Of a stretch of 64,000 nucleotides of DNA, positions 17,061 through 25,533 are shown in pieces. The stretch's first letter is position 1, and each line of letters opens with the position of its first letter. The notes under the pieces are model-generated. The model was given only the letters and a program-made list of their open reading frames with translations. It was not told the DNA's origin and did no database searches. The DNA is from Egaibacter danicus (GTDB lineage Bacteria; Pseudomonadota; Gammaproteobacteria; Burkholderiales; Burkholderiaceae_C), in the NCBI GenBank assembly GCA_016707075.1, contig JADJII010000002.1:372001-436000 (forward strand). The letters are read 5' to 3'. The position numbers and the translations under genes are program-made.

Positions 17061-18425
17061 ATGGCCTCAGCCCTTACCGACAAACTCAGCCGCCTCGTCA
17101 AGGAAATCCGCGGGCAGGCCCGCATCACCGAATCCAACGTGGCCGACATGCTGCGCGAAGTGCGCATGGCCCTGCTGGAGGCCGACGTGGCCCTGCCGGT
17201 GGTGCGCGACTTTGTCGCCCGCGTCAAGGAAAAAGCGCTGGGTGCCGAGGTGTTGGGCTCGCTGCAACCCGGCCAGGTGCTGGTGAGCATCGTGAACAGG
17301 GAACTCGCCGCCACCATGGGCGAGGGCGTGAGCGACATCAATCTGGCAGCCCAACCCCCGGCCGTCATCCTGATGGCGGGTTTGCAGGGCGCCGGTAAAA
17401 CCACCACCACAGCCAAGCTGGCCAAACACCTGATAGACAAGCGCAAGAAAAAAGTGCTGACTGTCTCGGGTGACGTTTATCGCCCCGCGGCCATCGAGCA
17501 GCTCAAAACCGTCACCGCGCAGGCGGGGGCTGAGTGGTTCCCCAGCTCGCCAGACCAGAAGCCCGTTGATATTGCCAACGCCGCGCTGGACTACGCCCGT
17601 AAACATTATTTCGATGTGCTGCTGGTAGACACGGCCGGCCGCTTGGCAATTGACGAAGCGCTGATGCAGGAGATCAAGGCGCTGCACGCCGCACTGAACC
17701 CGGTGGAAACGCTGTTTGTGGTGGACGCCATGCAGGGCCAGGACGCGGTCAACACGGCACGGGCCTTCAAGGAAGCCCTGCCGCTGACCGGCATCATTTT
17801 GACCAAGACCGACGGCGACTCACGCGGCGGCGCGGCGCTGTCCGTGCGCCAGGTCACCGGCGTGCCCATCAAGTTCTCCGGCACCAGTGAAAAGATCGAC
17901 GGCCTGGAGGTGTTTGACGCCGAGCGCCACGCCGGGCGCATTCTGGGCATGGGCGACATTCTGGCGCTGGTGGAGCAGGTCACCGCCGGTGTGGACATGG
18001 AGGCCGCGCAAAAGCTGGCGGCCAAGGTCAAGAGCGGTGCCGGGTTTGATCTGAACGACTTTCTGGGCCAGATCCAGCAGATGAAACAGATGGGCGGCCT
18101 GTCCAGCCTGATGGACAAACTGCCCGCCGCCATGGCCGCCAAGGCCGGGCAGGTGGACATGGACCGTGCCGAGAAAGACATCAAGCGCAAGGAAGGCATC
18201 ATCCACAGCATGACCCCGCTGGAGCGCCGCAAGCCCGACCTCATCAAGGCCACCCGCAAACGCCGCATCGCCGCGGGCGCGGGTGTGCAGGTTCAGGAAG
18301 TCAACCGCATGCTCAAGGAGTTTGAGCAGATGCAGGACATGATGAAGAAGATGAAGGGCGGCGGCATGATGAAGATGATGAAACGCATGGGCGGCATGAA
18401 GGGCATGCCGAAGATGCCGTTTTAG
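17061..18425 (+). CDS. ffh: Signal recognition particle protein
   Basis: Ffh binds 4.5S RNA and signal sequences and docks with FtsY for co-translational membrane targeting. The 454-residue protein has the N domain, the G domain with P-loop GLQGAGKTTTT (107-117), DTAGR and TKTDGD, and a methionine-rich M domain ending MKMMKRMGGMKGMPKMPF. The ATG at 17061 gives the usual MASALTDKLSRLVKEIRGQA; the earlier in-frame ATG would add 20 unlikely residues. Confidence 0.98.
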   Translation: MASALTDKLSRLVKEIRGQARITESNVADMLREVRMALLEADVALPVVRDFVARVKEKALGAEVLGSLQPGQVLVSIVNRELAATMGEGVSDINLAAQPPAVILMAGLQGAGKTTTTAKLAKHLIDKRKKKVLTVSGDVYRPAAIEQLKTVTAQAGAEWFPSSPDQKPVDIANAALDYARKHYFDVLLVDTAGRLAIDEALMQEIKALHAALNPVETLFVVDAMQGQDAVNTARAFKEALPLTGIILTKTDGDSRGGAALSVRQVTGVPIKFSGTSEKIDGLEVFDAERHAGRILGMGDILALVEQVTAGVDMEAAQKLAAKVKSGAGFDLNDFLGQIQQMKQMGGLSSLMDKLPAAMAAKAGQVDMDRAEKDIKRKEGIIHSMTPLERRKPDLIKATRKRRIAAGAGVQVQEVNRMLKEFEQMQDMMKKMKGGGMMKMMKRMGGMKGMPKMPF

Positions 18426-18446
18426 GCTCAAAAAGAGCTTTTTACA
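18426..18446 (+). terminator. Possible weak terminator after ffh
   Basis: GGCTC-AAAAA-GAGCT followed by TTTTTA starts 1 bp after the ffh stop. The stem is only 4-5 bp, but the T run is good. A dispersed repeat hairpin follows immediately and may help. Confidence 0.45.
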
Positions 18447-18504
18447 TGCCAAATCGGCCTCCAGACCCCGTCCAATATGCGTGAATAGCTATTTATTTTG
18501 TAGC
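18446..18504 (+). repeat. Dispersed hairpin repeat, copy 2
   Basis: It has the family layout GCC..AGACC..G, then AATATGCGTGAATAGCTAT, a T-rich spacer and TAGC. It sits between ffh and the RidA gene, downstream of ffh. Confidence 0.75.
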
Positions 18505-18538
18505 GTTCAAGGTTTAACTCATCCATCGGAGTTTTGCA

Positions 18539-18922
18539 ATGAACAGGGAACGAATCAGCTCCGGCTCCACGTTTGAAGCGCAGATTGGCTACTCGCGGGC
18601 CGTGGTGGCGGGCGACTGGATTTTTGTGTCCGGCACGACGGGTTTTGACTACGCCACGATGTCCATCGCGGACGATCTGTTGGAGCAAACCGAGCAGTGT
18701 TTGAAAAACATCGAGTCTGCGCTCAAGCAGGCCAACTCCAGTTTGAACGACGTCGTCCGCGTGACTTATGTGCTGCCCAATGGCTCGGAGTTTGAGCAGT
18801 GCTGGCCGGTTTTGCGCAAATACTTCGGCGATGTGCGCCCTGCGGCCATGATGATTTCGGCGGGACTGGCTGACCCGCGCATGAAGATCGAGATTGAAGT
18901 TACGGCGCTGCGGCAGAAGTGA
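18539..18922 (+). CDS. RidA/YjgF-family protein
   Basis: The 127-residue protein belongs to the RidA (YER057c/UK114) family, which hydrolyses reactive enamine/imine intermediates. Visible family features are RAVVAGDWIFVSGTTG at the N-terminal strand, NIESALKQANSSLNDVVRVTYVL, and the C-terminal MKIEIEVTAL. The conserved Arg of RidA proper (RPA) is represented by VRPAAMMIS. It lies alone between ffh and an AT-rich orphan; the substrate is unknown. Confidence 0.9.
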   Translation: MNRERISSGSTFEAQIGYSRAVVAGDWIFVSGTTGFDYATMSIADDLLEQTEQCLKNIESALKQANSSLNDVVRVTYVLPNGSEFEQCWPVLRKYFGDVRPAAMMISAGLADPRMKIEIEVTALRQK

Positions 18923-19006
18923 GAGCAGGTGAAATGGGTAGGTAGTCCCGATTTCCCTAGCTAATAGAGTGCGGTCGTCTGGCTTTAATTTTACATAGGA
19001 GGCAGC

Positions 19007-19480
19007 ATGGAACAGTTTTTTCAATCATCAAATATGCGCGGCTGGCTCAGGCTTTTGATCTTGTTGTCCGCAATTTGGACTATCGTGGTTTTCGCCATTC
19101 AGTACACGAGATTACCGGATGAGAATGCAATTCGTATCGAACACCTTTCGCAGACGTACGACTCTTTCGGTTTAGCGGGGAAAATAAAAGATGTTGAAAC
19201 AATGTGCGAAAAGAAATCGGAGGAAATTCAAAATAAGGAAGATTCCTACCTCTTCTATCGAGAGTGTTTAAATGCCAATAACCGAGATGGAATGAAGAGC
19301 AACTTGGAAGTTCATAGACAAGACCATGTGGCAGGGCTTGATCAATTTGTTAAAGACAAAATGAAAGAGCTCTATGTGGCTTTAGGCTTGCAAACACTGT
19401 TAATGTGGCTTGTGCCAATTTTCAGCGTGGTGTTCATCGGCTTAGGTTTTCGTTGGGTGGCTAAGGGTTTTTCCAGCTGA
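19007..19480 (+). CDS. Orphan membrane protein, 157 aa, AT-rich
   Basis: I do not recognise this protein. It has two predicted membrane helices, at about residues 12-32 (WLRLLILLSAIWTIVVFA) and 128-150 (LGLQTLLMWLVPIFSVVFIGLGF), enclosing a charged 90-residue loop with two Cys. The start has AGGAGG at 8 bp. Codon use is clearly AT-richer than every neighbour (AAA, GAA and AAT dominate), which suggests recent acquisition. About 270 bp of odd non-coding sequence and a dispersed repeat follow. Confidence 0.75.
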   Translation: MEQFFQSSNMRGWLRLLILLSAIWTIVVFAIQYTRLPDENAIRIEHLSQTYDSFGLAGKIKDVETMCEKKSEEIQNKEDSYLFYRECLNANNRDGMKSNLEVHRQDHVAGLDQFVKDKMKELYVALGLQTLLMWLVPIFSVVFIGLGFRWVAKGFSS

Positions 19481-19694
19481 CTGGATGGAACAAAAAATTA
19501 ACCGAAGGTGGGTGGTGGGGCTTGCGGGCGCAGGCTCCATTCGCGGTCGCCACAGAGCAGGCGCACCAACCACGGCGTTAACGCAGCAAACTCAATGAAC
19601 CGGCCACGCCCGCCCGCGAGGTGAGCCGGAGAACGCAAGCCACGCCGCCCGCCTTGCGCGAGGTCCAGGCACGAGAAACCCCAAGAAATACAAG
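19481..19694. other. Non-coding stretch between orphan gene and miaB
   Basis: This GC-rich region has no supported gene. It contains short GC-rich imperfect repeats (GCGGGCG, CGCCCGCCCGCG, GCCGCCCGCC) but no clear terminator. It separates the AT-rich orphan from the repeat copy at 19695 and may be a remnant of whatever brought the orphan in. Confidence 0.4.
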
Positions 19695-19750
19695 ACAAAT
19701 AGGCCTTCAGCCCCCGCCAGCTATGCGCGAGTAGCTATATTTTCAATAGC
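19695..19750 (+). repeat. Dispersed hairpin repeat, copy 3
   Basis: AGGCCTTCAGCCCCCGCCAGCTATGCGCGAGTAGCTAT is followed by TTTTCAATAGC. It ends 2 bp before the miaB stop codon, between two convergent genes, where its hairpin could terminate transcription in either direction. Confidence 0.75.
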
Positions 19751-19752
19751 AC

Positions 19753-21093
19753 TTAGCCCGCCACCACTTCCTGCGTCACCACCTCACCGCGCAAGGTGTA
19801 GCTGCGCGTTTCGGTCACGCGCACATCCACCAGTTGCCCCACCAGCCGGGGCTGGCCGACAAAGTTCACCACGCGGTTGCACTCGGTGCGGCCCATCAGT
19901 TCACCGGCGTCGCGTTTGCTGGCGCCTTCCACCAGAATGCGCTGCACGGTGCCCAGGCGGCTCTCGCTGATGCGCTTGATGTTGTCGTTGATCACGCCTT
20001 GCAGATGCTGCAGGCGGCGCAGTTTCACATCGTGCGGTGTGTCGTCGTGCAGGTTGGCGGCGGGGGTGCCGGGGCGCGGGCTGAAGATGAAGCTGAAACT
20101 GTTGTCAAAGCCGATGTCGTCGATCAGCTTCATCATCTTGTTGAAATCGTCTTCCGTCTCGCCGGGGAAACCGACGATGAAGTCGCTGCTCATGGCCATG
20201 TCGGGGCGGATGGCGCGTATCTTGCGCACCGTGCTTTTGTATTCCATGGCGGTGTAGCCACGCTTCATAGCCATCAAAATCTTGTCGCTGCCGTGCTGCA
20301 CGGGCAGGTGCAGGTGGCTCACCAGCTTGGGGAGCTTGTCGTAAGCGGCGATCAGCGAGGGCGTGAACTCGTTGGGGTGGCTGGTGGTGTAGCGGATGCG
20401 TTCGATGCCGGGGATGTCGGCCACGTATTCCAGCAGGGTGGCGAAGTCGGCCACTTCGCTCGTCTCGCCCATCGGGTTGCGCCAGGCGTTCACGTTCTGG
20501 CCCAGCAGCGTCACCTCCTTCACGCCCTGGTCGGCCAGGCCCGCCACTTCCACCAGCACGTCTTCAAACGGGCGGTTGATCTCCGTGCCGCGCGTGTAGG
20601 GCACCACGCAGTAGCTGCAGTATTTATTGCAGCCTTCCATGATGCTGACGAAAGCCGATGCACCCTCCACCTTGGCAGGCGGCAGGTGGTCGAACTTTTC
20701 AATCTCGGGGAAGCTGATGTCCACCTGCGGCTTGTCCTGCAAACGCCGCTGGTTCAGCAGCTCGGGCAGGCGGTGCAGGGTTTGCGGGCCAAACACCACG
20801 TCCACATACGGCGCGCGGGCGATGATGGCCGCGCCTTCCTGGCTGGCCACGCAGCCGCCCACGCCGATCTGCACGCCTTTTTTCTTCAGGTGCTTGATGC
20901 GGCCCAGGTCGGAAAACACTTTTTCCTGCGCTTTTTCGCGCACCGAGCAGGTGTTGAACAGAATCAGGTCGGCCTCGTCCACGTTTTGCGTGGGCTCGTA
21001 GCCCTGGGCGGCGCCCAGCACATCGACCATCTTGTCCGAGTCGTACTCGTTCATCTGGCAGCCGAAGGTTTTGATGAAGACTTTTTTGGTCAT
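19753..21093 (-). CDS. miaB: tRNA-2-methylthio-N6-dimethylallyladenosine synthase
   Basis: MiaB is a radical-SAM methylthiotransferase acting on i6A37 of tRNAs that read UNN codons. The 446-residue protein has the N-terminal UPF0004 domain with its three cluster cysteines (FGCQMNEYDSDKM, NTCSVREKAQ, GGCVASQEG), the radical-SAM triad in MEGCNKYCSYCVVPYTRG, and a C-terminal TRAM domain. The start MTKKVF at 21093 has GAGG 7 bp upstream; a six-codon extension is less likely. Confidence 0.97.
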   Translation of the reverse strand: MTKKVFIKTFGCQMNEYDSDKMVDVLGAAQGYEPTQNVDEADLILFNTCSVREKAQEKVFSDLGRIKHLKKKGVQIGVGGCVASQEGAAIIARAPYVDVVFGPQTLHRLPELLNQRRLQDKPQVDISFPEIEKFDHLPPAKVEGASAFVSIMEGCNKYCSYCVVPYTRGTEINRPFEDVLVEVAGLADQGVKEVTLLGQNVNAWRNPMGETSEVADFATLLEYVADIPGIERIRYTTSHPNEFTPSLIAAYDKLPKLVSHLHLPVQHGSDKILMAMKRGYTAMEYKSTVRKIRAIRPDMAMSSDFIVGFPGETEDDFNKMMKLIDDIGFDNSFSFIFSPRPGTPAANLHDDTPHDVKLRRLQHLQGVINDNIKRISESRLGTVQRILVEGASKRDAGELMGRTECNRVVNFVGQPRLVGQLVDVRVTETRSYTLRGEVVTQEVVAG

Positions 21094-21109
21094 GCTGACC
21101 TCACAATTC

Positions 21110-21175
21110 AAATGCTATTAATTCGGTAGCTGCTCACGCAATTCTGGCGAGGGCTAGAGGCCTAAAACACTACTT
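21110..21175 (-). repeat. Dispersed hairpin repeat, copy 4
   Basis: On the minus strand: TTTAGGCCTCTAGCCCTCGCCAGAATTGCGTGAGCAGCTACCGAATTAATAGC. It lies between the secreted protein gene (upstream) and miaB (downstream), both on the minus strand, just before the miaB ribosome binding site. Confidence 0.7.
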
Positions 21176-21203
21176 ATTTTGGCCGTTTTGGGCCCCGCAG
21201 ACG

Positions 21204-21683
21204 CTATTGCGCCGGGTACTTCGGCAGTTGGTCGAACGGCGTTTTGCCGTCGTCGGTTTTCGGCTTGTTGATGTCCGAGCCAAAAATGATGTTGCTGAAT
21301 GACATGCCGGGGCGCTTTTCCTGCGCTTCCAGCTCGCTCAGCACCCAGACCTCATGAATCATGCCCTGGTGGTCACGCACGTAATTGACCAGCACCTCTT
21401 TGCCAGTCAGCGTGCCTGACATCAGCAGTGTGTTGCTGGGGCCCTTGATGCGGGCGCCCGGCGACAGGCGCTCAGACGTGCCGTTGAGGGTGATTTGCGG
21501 CGGCGAGGTGACGACCATCACCGCCCGCAGCGCGTTTTTCGGGAACTCACGTTGCGCCGTCTGCGCCTGGGCATTGGGTAGCCAGGCAGCGGTTGCGACG
21601 AGCAGACACAAGGCAGTGCTGGCTGCCAATTTGGGTAGCGAGGCCAGAAAACGGGTCTTTCTGGCAGTGAAGCAGCGGTTCAT
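21204..21683 (-). CDS. Secreted hypothetical protein, 159 aa
   Basis: A Sec signal peptide is visible (basic MNRCFTARKTRF, hydrophobic AASTALCLLVATAAWL, cleavage near AQAQTAQ). The mature part is a small soluble domain (KNALRAVMVVTSPPQITLNGTSERLSPGARIKG...), likely beta-rich; no catalytic motif is seen. The start at 21683 was chosen because it gives a clean signal peptide; the ATG at 21692 is an alternative. I know similar unannotated proteins next to miaB in Comamonadaceae, but not their function. Confidence 0.75.
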   Translation of the reverse strand: MNRCFTARKTRFLASLPKLAASTALCLLVATAAWLPNAQAQTAQREFPKNALRAVMVVTSPPQITLNGTSERLSPGARIKGPSNTLLMSGTLTGKEVLVNYVRDHQGMIHEVWVLSELEAQEKRPGMSFSNIIFGSDINKPKTDDGKTPFDQLPKYPAQ

Positions 21684-21781
21684 GGTGTACATCCAGAGGC
21701 TGTTGAGGGAAATCGGCTTGTCAGGCGCCACGCAGGGCGTTTGACGGGGAAAGTCTATCACCCGGGCCAGCGGGGGAAGCG

Positions 21782-21815
21782 AAAAACCCGCGCCAACCGG
21801 GGCTGGGGCGGGTTT
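21782..21815 (-). terminator. Terminator of tRNA-Met
   Basis: On the minus strand, AAACCCGC...GCGGGTTT is an 8-bp stem with an 18-base loop, followed by a T run (TTTTTC). It starts about 10 bp after the tRNA 3' end. Confidence 0.8.
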
Positions 21816-21825
21816 AACTGTTGTT

Positions 21826-21902
21826 TGGTGGTGATAGGTGGATTTGAACCACCGACATCAGCATTATGAATGCTGCGCTCTAACCAACTGAGCTATATCA
21901 CC
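21826..21902 (-). tRNA. tRNA-Met (CAT anticodon), 77 nt with encoded CCA
   Basis: The minus strand reads GGTGATATAGCTCAGTTGG at the 5' end and ends TATCACC-A-CCA. The acceptor stem pairs 7 of 7. The anticodon loop is TTCATAA on stem GCATT/AATGC, and the T loop is TTCAAAT on stem GGTGG/CCACC. The GGT...ACC acceptor without an initiator-type mismatch argues for elongator Met; a lysidine-modified tRNA-Ile(CAT) cannot be excluded from sequence alone. Confidence 0.9.
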
Positions 21903-21955
21903 GAAGGACAGGATTATAGCCAAACAACGGGGCCGCAGGGCGTGGGGGCGCCACA

Positions 21956-22747
21956 TCACTGGTGCTTGAATTCGGCCTTGCGCTTCGCTACGAAGGCGTC
22001 CATGCCTTCTTTCTGGTCGGCGGTGGCAAACAGGGCGTGAAACAGGCGCCGCTCGAACATCACACCGTCGCTCAAACCGCTCTCAAACGCCCGGTTGACC
22101 GACTCTTTGGCCGCCATCACGGCAATTTGCGAGAAATCGCTGATCATCAGCGCCGCGCCCAGCGCCTCTTCCATCAGCTTGTCCAGCGGCACCACGCGGC
22201 TCACCAGCCCGGCGCGCTCGGCCTCGGTGGCGTCCATCATGCGGCCGGTCAGCGCCATGTCCATGGCTTTGGCCTTGCCCACGGCGCGCGGCAGGCGCTG
22301 CGTGCCGCCGGCGCCGGGGATGACGCCCAGCTTGATCTCCGGCTGGCCAAAACGGGCGTTGTCGGCGGCAATGATGAAGTCGCACATCATCGCCAGCTCG
22401 CAGCCGCCGCCCAAGGCAAAACCGCTGACGGCAGCGATGACGGGCTTGCGGATCGCACGGACGGTTTCCCAGTTGCGGGTAATGTAGTCGCCCTTGTACA
22501 CATCGGCAAAGGTGTAGCTGGCCATGGCGCCAATGTCGGCGCCCGCCGCAAAGGCTTTTTCGGAGCCGGTGATGATCATGCAGCCAATGCTGGTGTCCGC
22601 GTCAAACGCCTTCAGCGCGGTGCCCAGCTCGGTCATCAGCTGGTCGTTCAGGGCGTTGAGCTGCTTGGGCCGGTTCAGCGTGATGATGCCGACCTTATCC
22701 GCTTCGGTGCGCACGGTGATGAGCTCGTAGGTCATGGGCGATGTCAT
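21956..22747 (-). CDS. paaF: Enoyl-CoA hydratase (PaaF-like)
   Basis: A crotonase-fold hydratase. With the genes next door it fits PaaF, the 2,3-dehydroadipyl-CoA hydratase of phenylacetate breakdown. Family motifs are ITLNRPKQLNALN, AFAAGADIGAM, GFALGGGCELAMMCD (oxyanion hole) and GVIPGAGGTQRLPR carrying the second catalytic Glu-type region. The ATG at 22747 gives 263 residues; the internal ATG at 22735 gives 259. It is divergent from paaG, with a palindromic operator between them. A generic fatty-acid hydratase role is possible. Confidence 0.88.
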   Translation of the reverse strand: MTSPMTYELITVRTEADKVGIITLNRPKQLNALNDQLMTELGTALKAFDADTSIGCMIITGSEKAFAAGADIGAMASYTFADVYKGDYITRNWETVRAIRKPVIAAVSGFALGGGCELAMMCDFIIAADNARFGQPEIKLGVIPGAGGTQRLPRAVGKAKAMDMALTGRMMDATEAERAGLVSRVVPLDKLMEEALGAALMISDFSQIAVMAAKESVNRAFESGLSDGVMFERRLFHALFATADQKEGMDAFVAKRKAEFKHQ

Positions 22748-22821
22748 GGGAATGTGTCCGTTCTCTGTTGCAATGGATCGACTATACCGACCCGGCCCGG
22801 TTGCGGTACCAAGGGAAAACA

Positions 22822-22845
22822 TTAACCAACCGATTGGTCGGCTAA
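22822..22845. promoter_or_regulatory. PaaR-like (TetR-type) palindromic operator between paaF and paaG
   Basis: A 24-bp imperfect palindrome reading TTAACCAACCGATTGGTCGG then CTAA; 9 of 12 base pairs are symmetric. The ACCNACCG/CGGTNGGT flavour matches operators of TetR-type PaaR repressors of phenylacetyl-CoA-responsive paa genes in Betaproteobacteria. It is 30 bp upstream of paaG and 75 bp upstream of paaF, so one repressor could control both. No paaR gene is in the window. Confidence 0.65.
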
Positions 22846-22874
22846 TGGTAAATTGCCTCCCAGGAGACCCCCCG

Positions 22875-23678
22875 ATGACTGATATGTCAGAACCGACTGT
22901 CCTGTACGCCGAGTGTGACGGCGTTGCAACGGTTACGTTGAACCGTCCGCAAGCCCTGAACAGTTTCACCCGCCAGATGCACCGCGAGCTGTGGGTTGCA
23001 CTGGACCGTGCGGAGGCCAATCCAGTAATTCGTGCGCTGGTGATCACCGGTGCCGGGCGCGGCTTTTGTGCCGGGGCTGATCTGGCTGAGTTCGACTTTG
23101 AGCCGGGCCCTGACTTGGTCAAGCGGGCAGACCCCGGGCCGGTGATTGATCAGGCGTTCAACCCCACCGTGCGGCGACTGCAAAACCTGCGCATGCCCAC
23201 CATTGCAGCGGTGAATGGTGTGGCAGCGGGTGCCGGGGCTTCGCTGGCGATGACCTGTGACATCGCCATCGCCGCGCCCGCGGCCAGTTTCATTCAGGCT
23301 TTCAGCAAAATTGGCCTGATTCCTGACGCTGGCGGGACCTGGTTTTTGACGCAACGCCTCGGTCTGGCGCGTGCGGCGGCGCTGGCGATGACGGGTGACA
23401 AATTGCCTGCGGCCCAGGCCAAGGAGTGGGGAATGATCTGGGACGTGGCCGATGACTGCGTTGCGGCCGCCACGGCGATGGCGCAGCGGATGGCCGTCAT
23501 GCCAACCAAAGCGCTGGTGGCCACACGACAGATCCTGCGCGACAGCAGCACGCGTACCCTCAACCAGCAACTGGACGTGGAGCGGGATACCCAGTCGGCA
23601 ATGGGTAAAACGCATGATTACATCGAAGGCGTCATGGCGTTTCGTGAAAAGCGTGCCGCGCAATTCAAGGGGGAATGA
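22875..23678 (+). CDS. paaG: 1,2-epoxyphenylacetyl-CoA isomerase (PaaG)
   Basis: A crotonase-family isomerase that converts the epoxide of phenylacetyl-CoA to the oxepin. The 267-residue protein has TLNRPQALNSFTRQMH, GRGFCAGADLAEF, VNGVAAGAGASLAMTCD and GLIPDAGGTWFLTQRLG, the last being a strong PaaG signature. CAGGAG lies 9 bp before the ATG. It overlaps paaI by 4 bp and paaK follows, so paaGIK form an operon. The ring epoxidase paaABCDE is not here. Confidence 0.93.
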   Translation: MTDMSEPTVLYAECDGVATVTLNRPQALNSFTRQMHRELWVALDRAEANPVIRALVITGAGRGFCAGADLAEFDFEPGPDLVKRADPGPVIDQAFNPTVRRLQNLRMPTIAAVNGVAAGAGASLAMTCDIAIAAPAASFIQAFSKIGLIPDAGGTWFLTQRLGLARAAALAMTGDKLPAAQAKEWGMIWDVADDCVAAATAMAQRMAVMPTKALVATRQILRDSSTRTLNQQLDVERDTQSAMGKTHDYIEGVMAFREKRAAQFKGE

Positions 23679-24124
23679 TGAATGCTGCCATAACGGACGC
23701 TGCGATGGCTCTGGCGCGCAAGGTGGGTGAAACCATGTTCGCCGTGGACAACGCGTCCAAAGACTTCATGCAGATGGAGCTGCTGTCGTGTGAGCCGGGC
23801 CGGGCTGTCATGCGCATGGTGGTGCGCGAGCCCATGCTCAATGGCCACAAGATCTGCCACGGCGGCCTGATCTTCACGCTGGCGGATTCCACCTTTGCGT
23901 TTGCCTGCAACAGCCACAACAAGGTGGCGGTGGCTGCCGGCTGCAGCATCGAATTTCTCAAGCCCGCGCATCTGGGTGACGTGTTGATCTGTGAAGGGAT
24001 TGAGCAGACGCTGCAGGGTCGTCATGGCATCTACGACATGAAGGTGACGAATCAGCGCCATGAGGTGATTGCGATGTTTCGTGGCAAGAGCGCACATATT
24101 CAGGGTACGGTTGTTCCCGTTTGA
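23675..24124 (+). CDS. paaI: Hydroxyphenylacetyl-CoA thioesterase PaaI
   Basis: The 149-residue hotdog-fold thioesterase removes dead-end hydroxyphenylacetyl-CoA and frees CoA during phenylacetate degradation. The active-site region GHKICHGGLIFTLADSTFAFACNS contains the catalytic HGG...D pattern of PaaI. The start ATG overlaps the paaG stop; a second ATG follows immediately and either may be used. Confidence 0.93.
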   Translation: MMNAAITDAAMALARKVGETMFAVDNASKDFMQMELLSCEPGRAVMRMVVREPMLNGHKICHGGLIFTLADSTFAFACNSHNKVAVAAGCSIEFLKPAHLGDVLICEGIEQTLQGRHGIYDMKVTNQRHEVIAMFRGKSAHIQGTVVPV

Positions 24125-24142
24125 TCATTTTGTGGAGATGGC

Positions 24143-25435
24143 ATGACAGGCTTTGCGCTGGACCCGATTGAAAAAGCAGGCGTTGATGAACTGCGTGCGC
24201 TGCAACTCAAGCGCCTGAAGGCTACGTTGCAGCACGCTTACCGCAACTCTCCCGCATACCGTGCCAAGTTTGAAGCCACGGGCGTGCATCCGGATGATTG
24301 CCAGACGTTGGGCGATCTGGCGAAATTCCCGTTCACCACCAAAAAAGACCTGCGCGACGGCTACCCGTTTGGCTTGTTTGCCGTGCCGCGCGAGCAGTGC
24401 GTGCGGATTCATGCTTCCAGCGGCACCACCGGCAAACCCACCGTCGTTGGCTATACGAAGAACGACGTGGCCATGTGGGCCGATTGCGTGGCAAGGAGCA
24501 TCCGGGCTGGCGGGGCCCGCCCCGGCGATCTGGTTCATGTGAGCTACGGCTACGGCTTGTTCACCGGTGGGCTGGGCGCGCATTATGGGGCAGAAAAACT
24601 GGGCCTGACCGTGGTGCCATTTGGTGGCGGACAGACCGAGCGGCAGGTGCAGCTGATTGCCGACTTCAGACCCGACATCATCATGGTGACACCCAGCTAC
24701 ATGCTGGCGATTGCCGACGAGTTTGAGCGGCAGGGGCTGGACCCGGCGCAGTCGTCTCTACGCGTTGGCATCTTTGGCGCCGAACCCTGGACGAACGATA
24801 TGCGTCGGGCCCTTGAACAACGCATGGGGATTGACGCGGTCGATATCTATGGCTTGAGCGAGGTGATTGGCCCCGGGGTTGCCAGTGAGTGTGTCGAGAC
24901 CAAAGACGGGCCAACGATCTGGGAAGACCATTTCTACCCCGAGATCGTCCATCCTGAAACAGGTGAGCCTGTGGCTGACGGCGAAATGGGCGAACTGGTG
25001 TTCACCAGCCTGACCAAGGAAGCGCTGCCCATCATCCGGTACCGCACGCGGGACCTGACGCGCCTGTTGCCTGGCACCGCGCGCACCATGCGCCGCATGG
25101 AGAAGATCACCGGCCGCAGCGATGACATGATGATTGTTCGTGGGGTCAATGTGTTCCCCACGCAGATTGAAGAACTGATTCTCAAACGCACCGAGCTGAC
25201 GCCGCACTATCAATGTGTTCTGGTGCGCGAGGGGCCAATGGACAGCCTGATTGTGGTGGTGGAGACCCGCCCGGGCATTTTGCCGGACAGTGCCCAGGCA
25301 CTTGCTGCTGCCGCGATGCTGCAGCATGAGATCAAGGCGTACATCGGCACGCGGGCAGAAATCGAGTTGCGTGCTGAAGGTGGGGTAGAGCGCAGTGGCG
25401 GCAAGGCCAAACGCCTGCTGGATCGGCGAACGTAG
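24143..25435 (+). CDS. paaK: Phenylacetate-CoA ligase
   Basis: PaaK activates phenylacetate with ATP and CoA, the entry step of the pathway. The 430-residue AMP-forming ligase has the P-loop SSGTTGKPTVVGYT, YGYGLFTGGLGAHYG, GAEPWT, DIYGLSEVIGPGVASEC, and the C-terminal hinge GRSDDMMIVRGVNVFPTQIEE. GGAGATGG precedes the start at 24143. It is the last gene of paaGIK. Confidence 0.96.
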   Translation: MTGFALDPIEKAGVDELRALQLKRLKATLQHAYRNSPAYRAKFEATGVHPDDCQTLGDLAKFPFTTKKDLRDGYPFGLFAVPREQCVRIHASSGTTGKPTVVGYTKNDVAMWADCVARSIRAGGARPGDLVHVSYGYGLFTGGLGAHYGAEKLGLTVVPFGGGQTERQVQLIADFRPDIIMVTPSYMLAIADEFERQGLDPAQSSLRVGIFGAEPWTNDMRRALEQRMGIDAVDIYGLSEVIGPGVASECVETKDGPTIWEDHFYPEIVHPETGEPVADGEMGELVFTSLTKEALPIIRYRTRDLTRLLPGTARTMRRMEKITGRSDDMMIVRGVNVFPTQIEELILKRTELTPHYQCVLVREGPMDSLIVVVETRPGILPDSAQALAAAAMLQHEIKAYIGTRAEIELRAEGGVERSGGKAKRLLDRRT

Positions 25436-25533
25436 TTTTTCCCCGTCAAACAGGTAGGAAACCGGCTCGACTCGGGGGAAAGATGCCCTTACACTGCGCT
25501 TACATCTAAGTCGTTGGGAAAAAAGGCCGCTGA

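Noticed and set aside
19834..21129. 431-codon plus-strand open frame antisense to miaB
   Set aside because: It is His/Val/Ala-rich with no family features and mirrors the GC3 bias of miaB on the other strand, which has all MiaB motifs.
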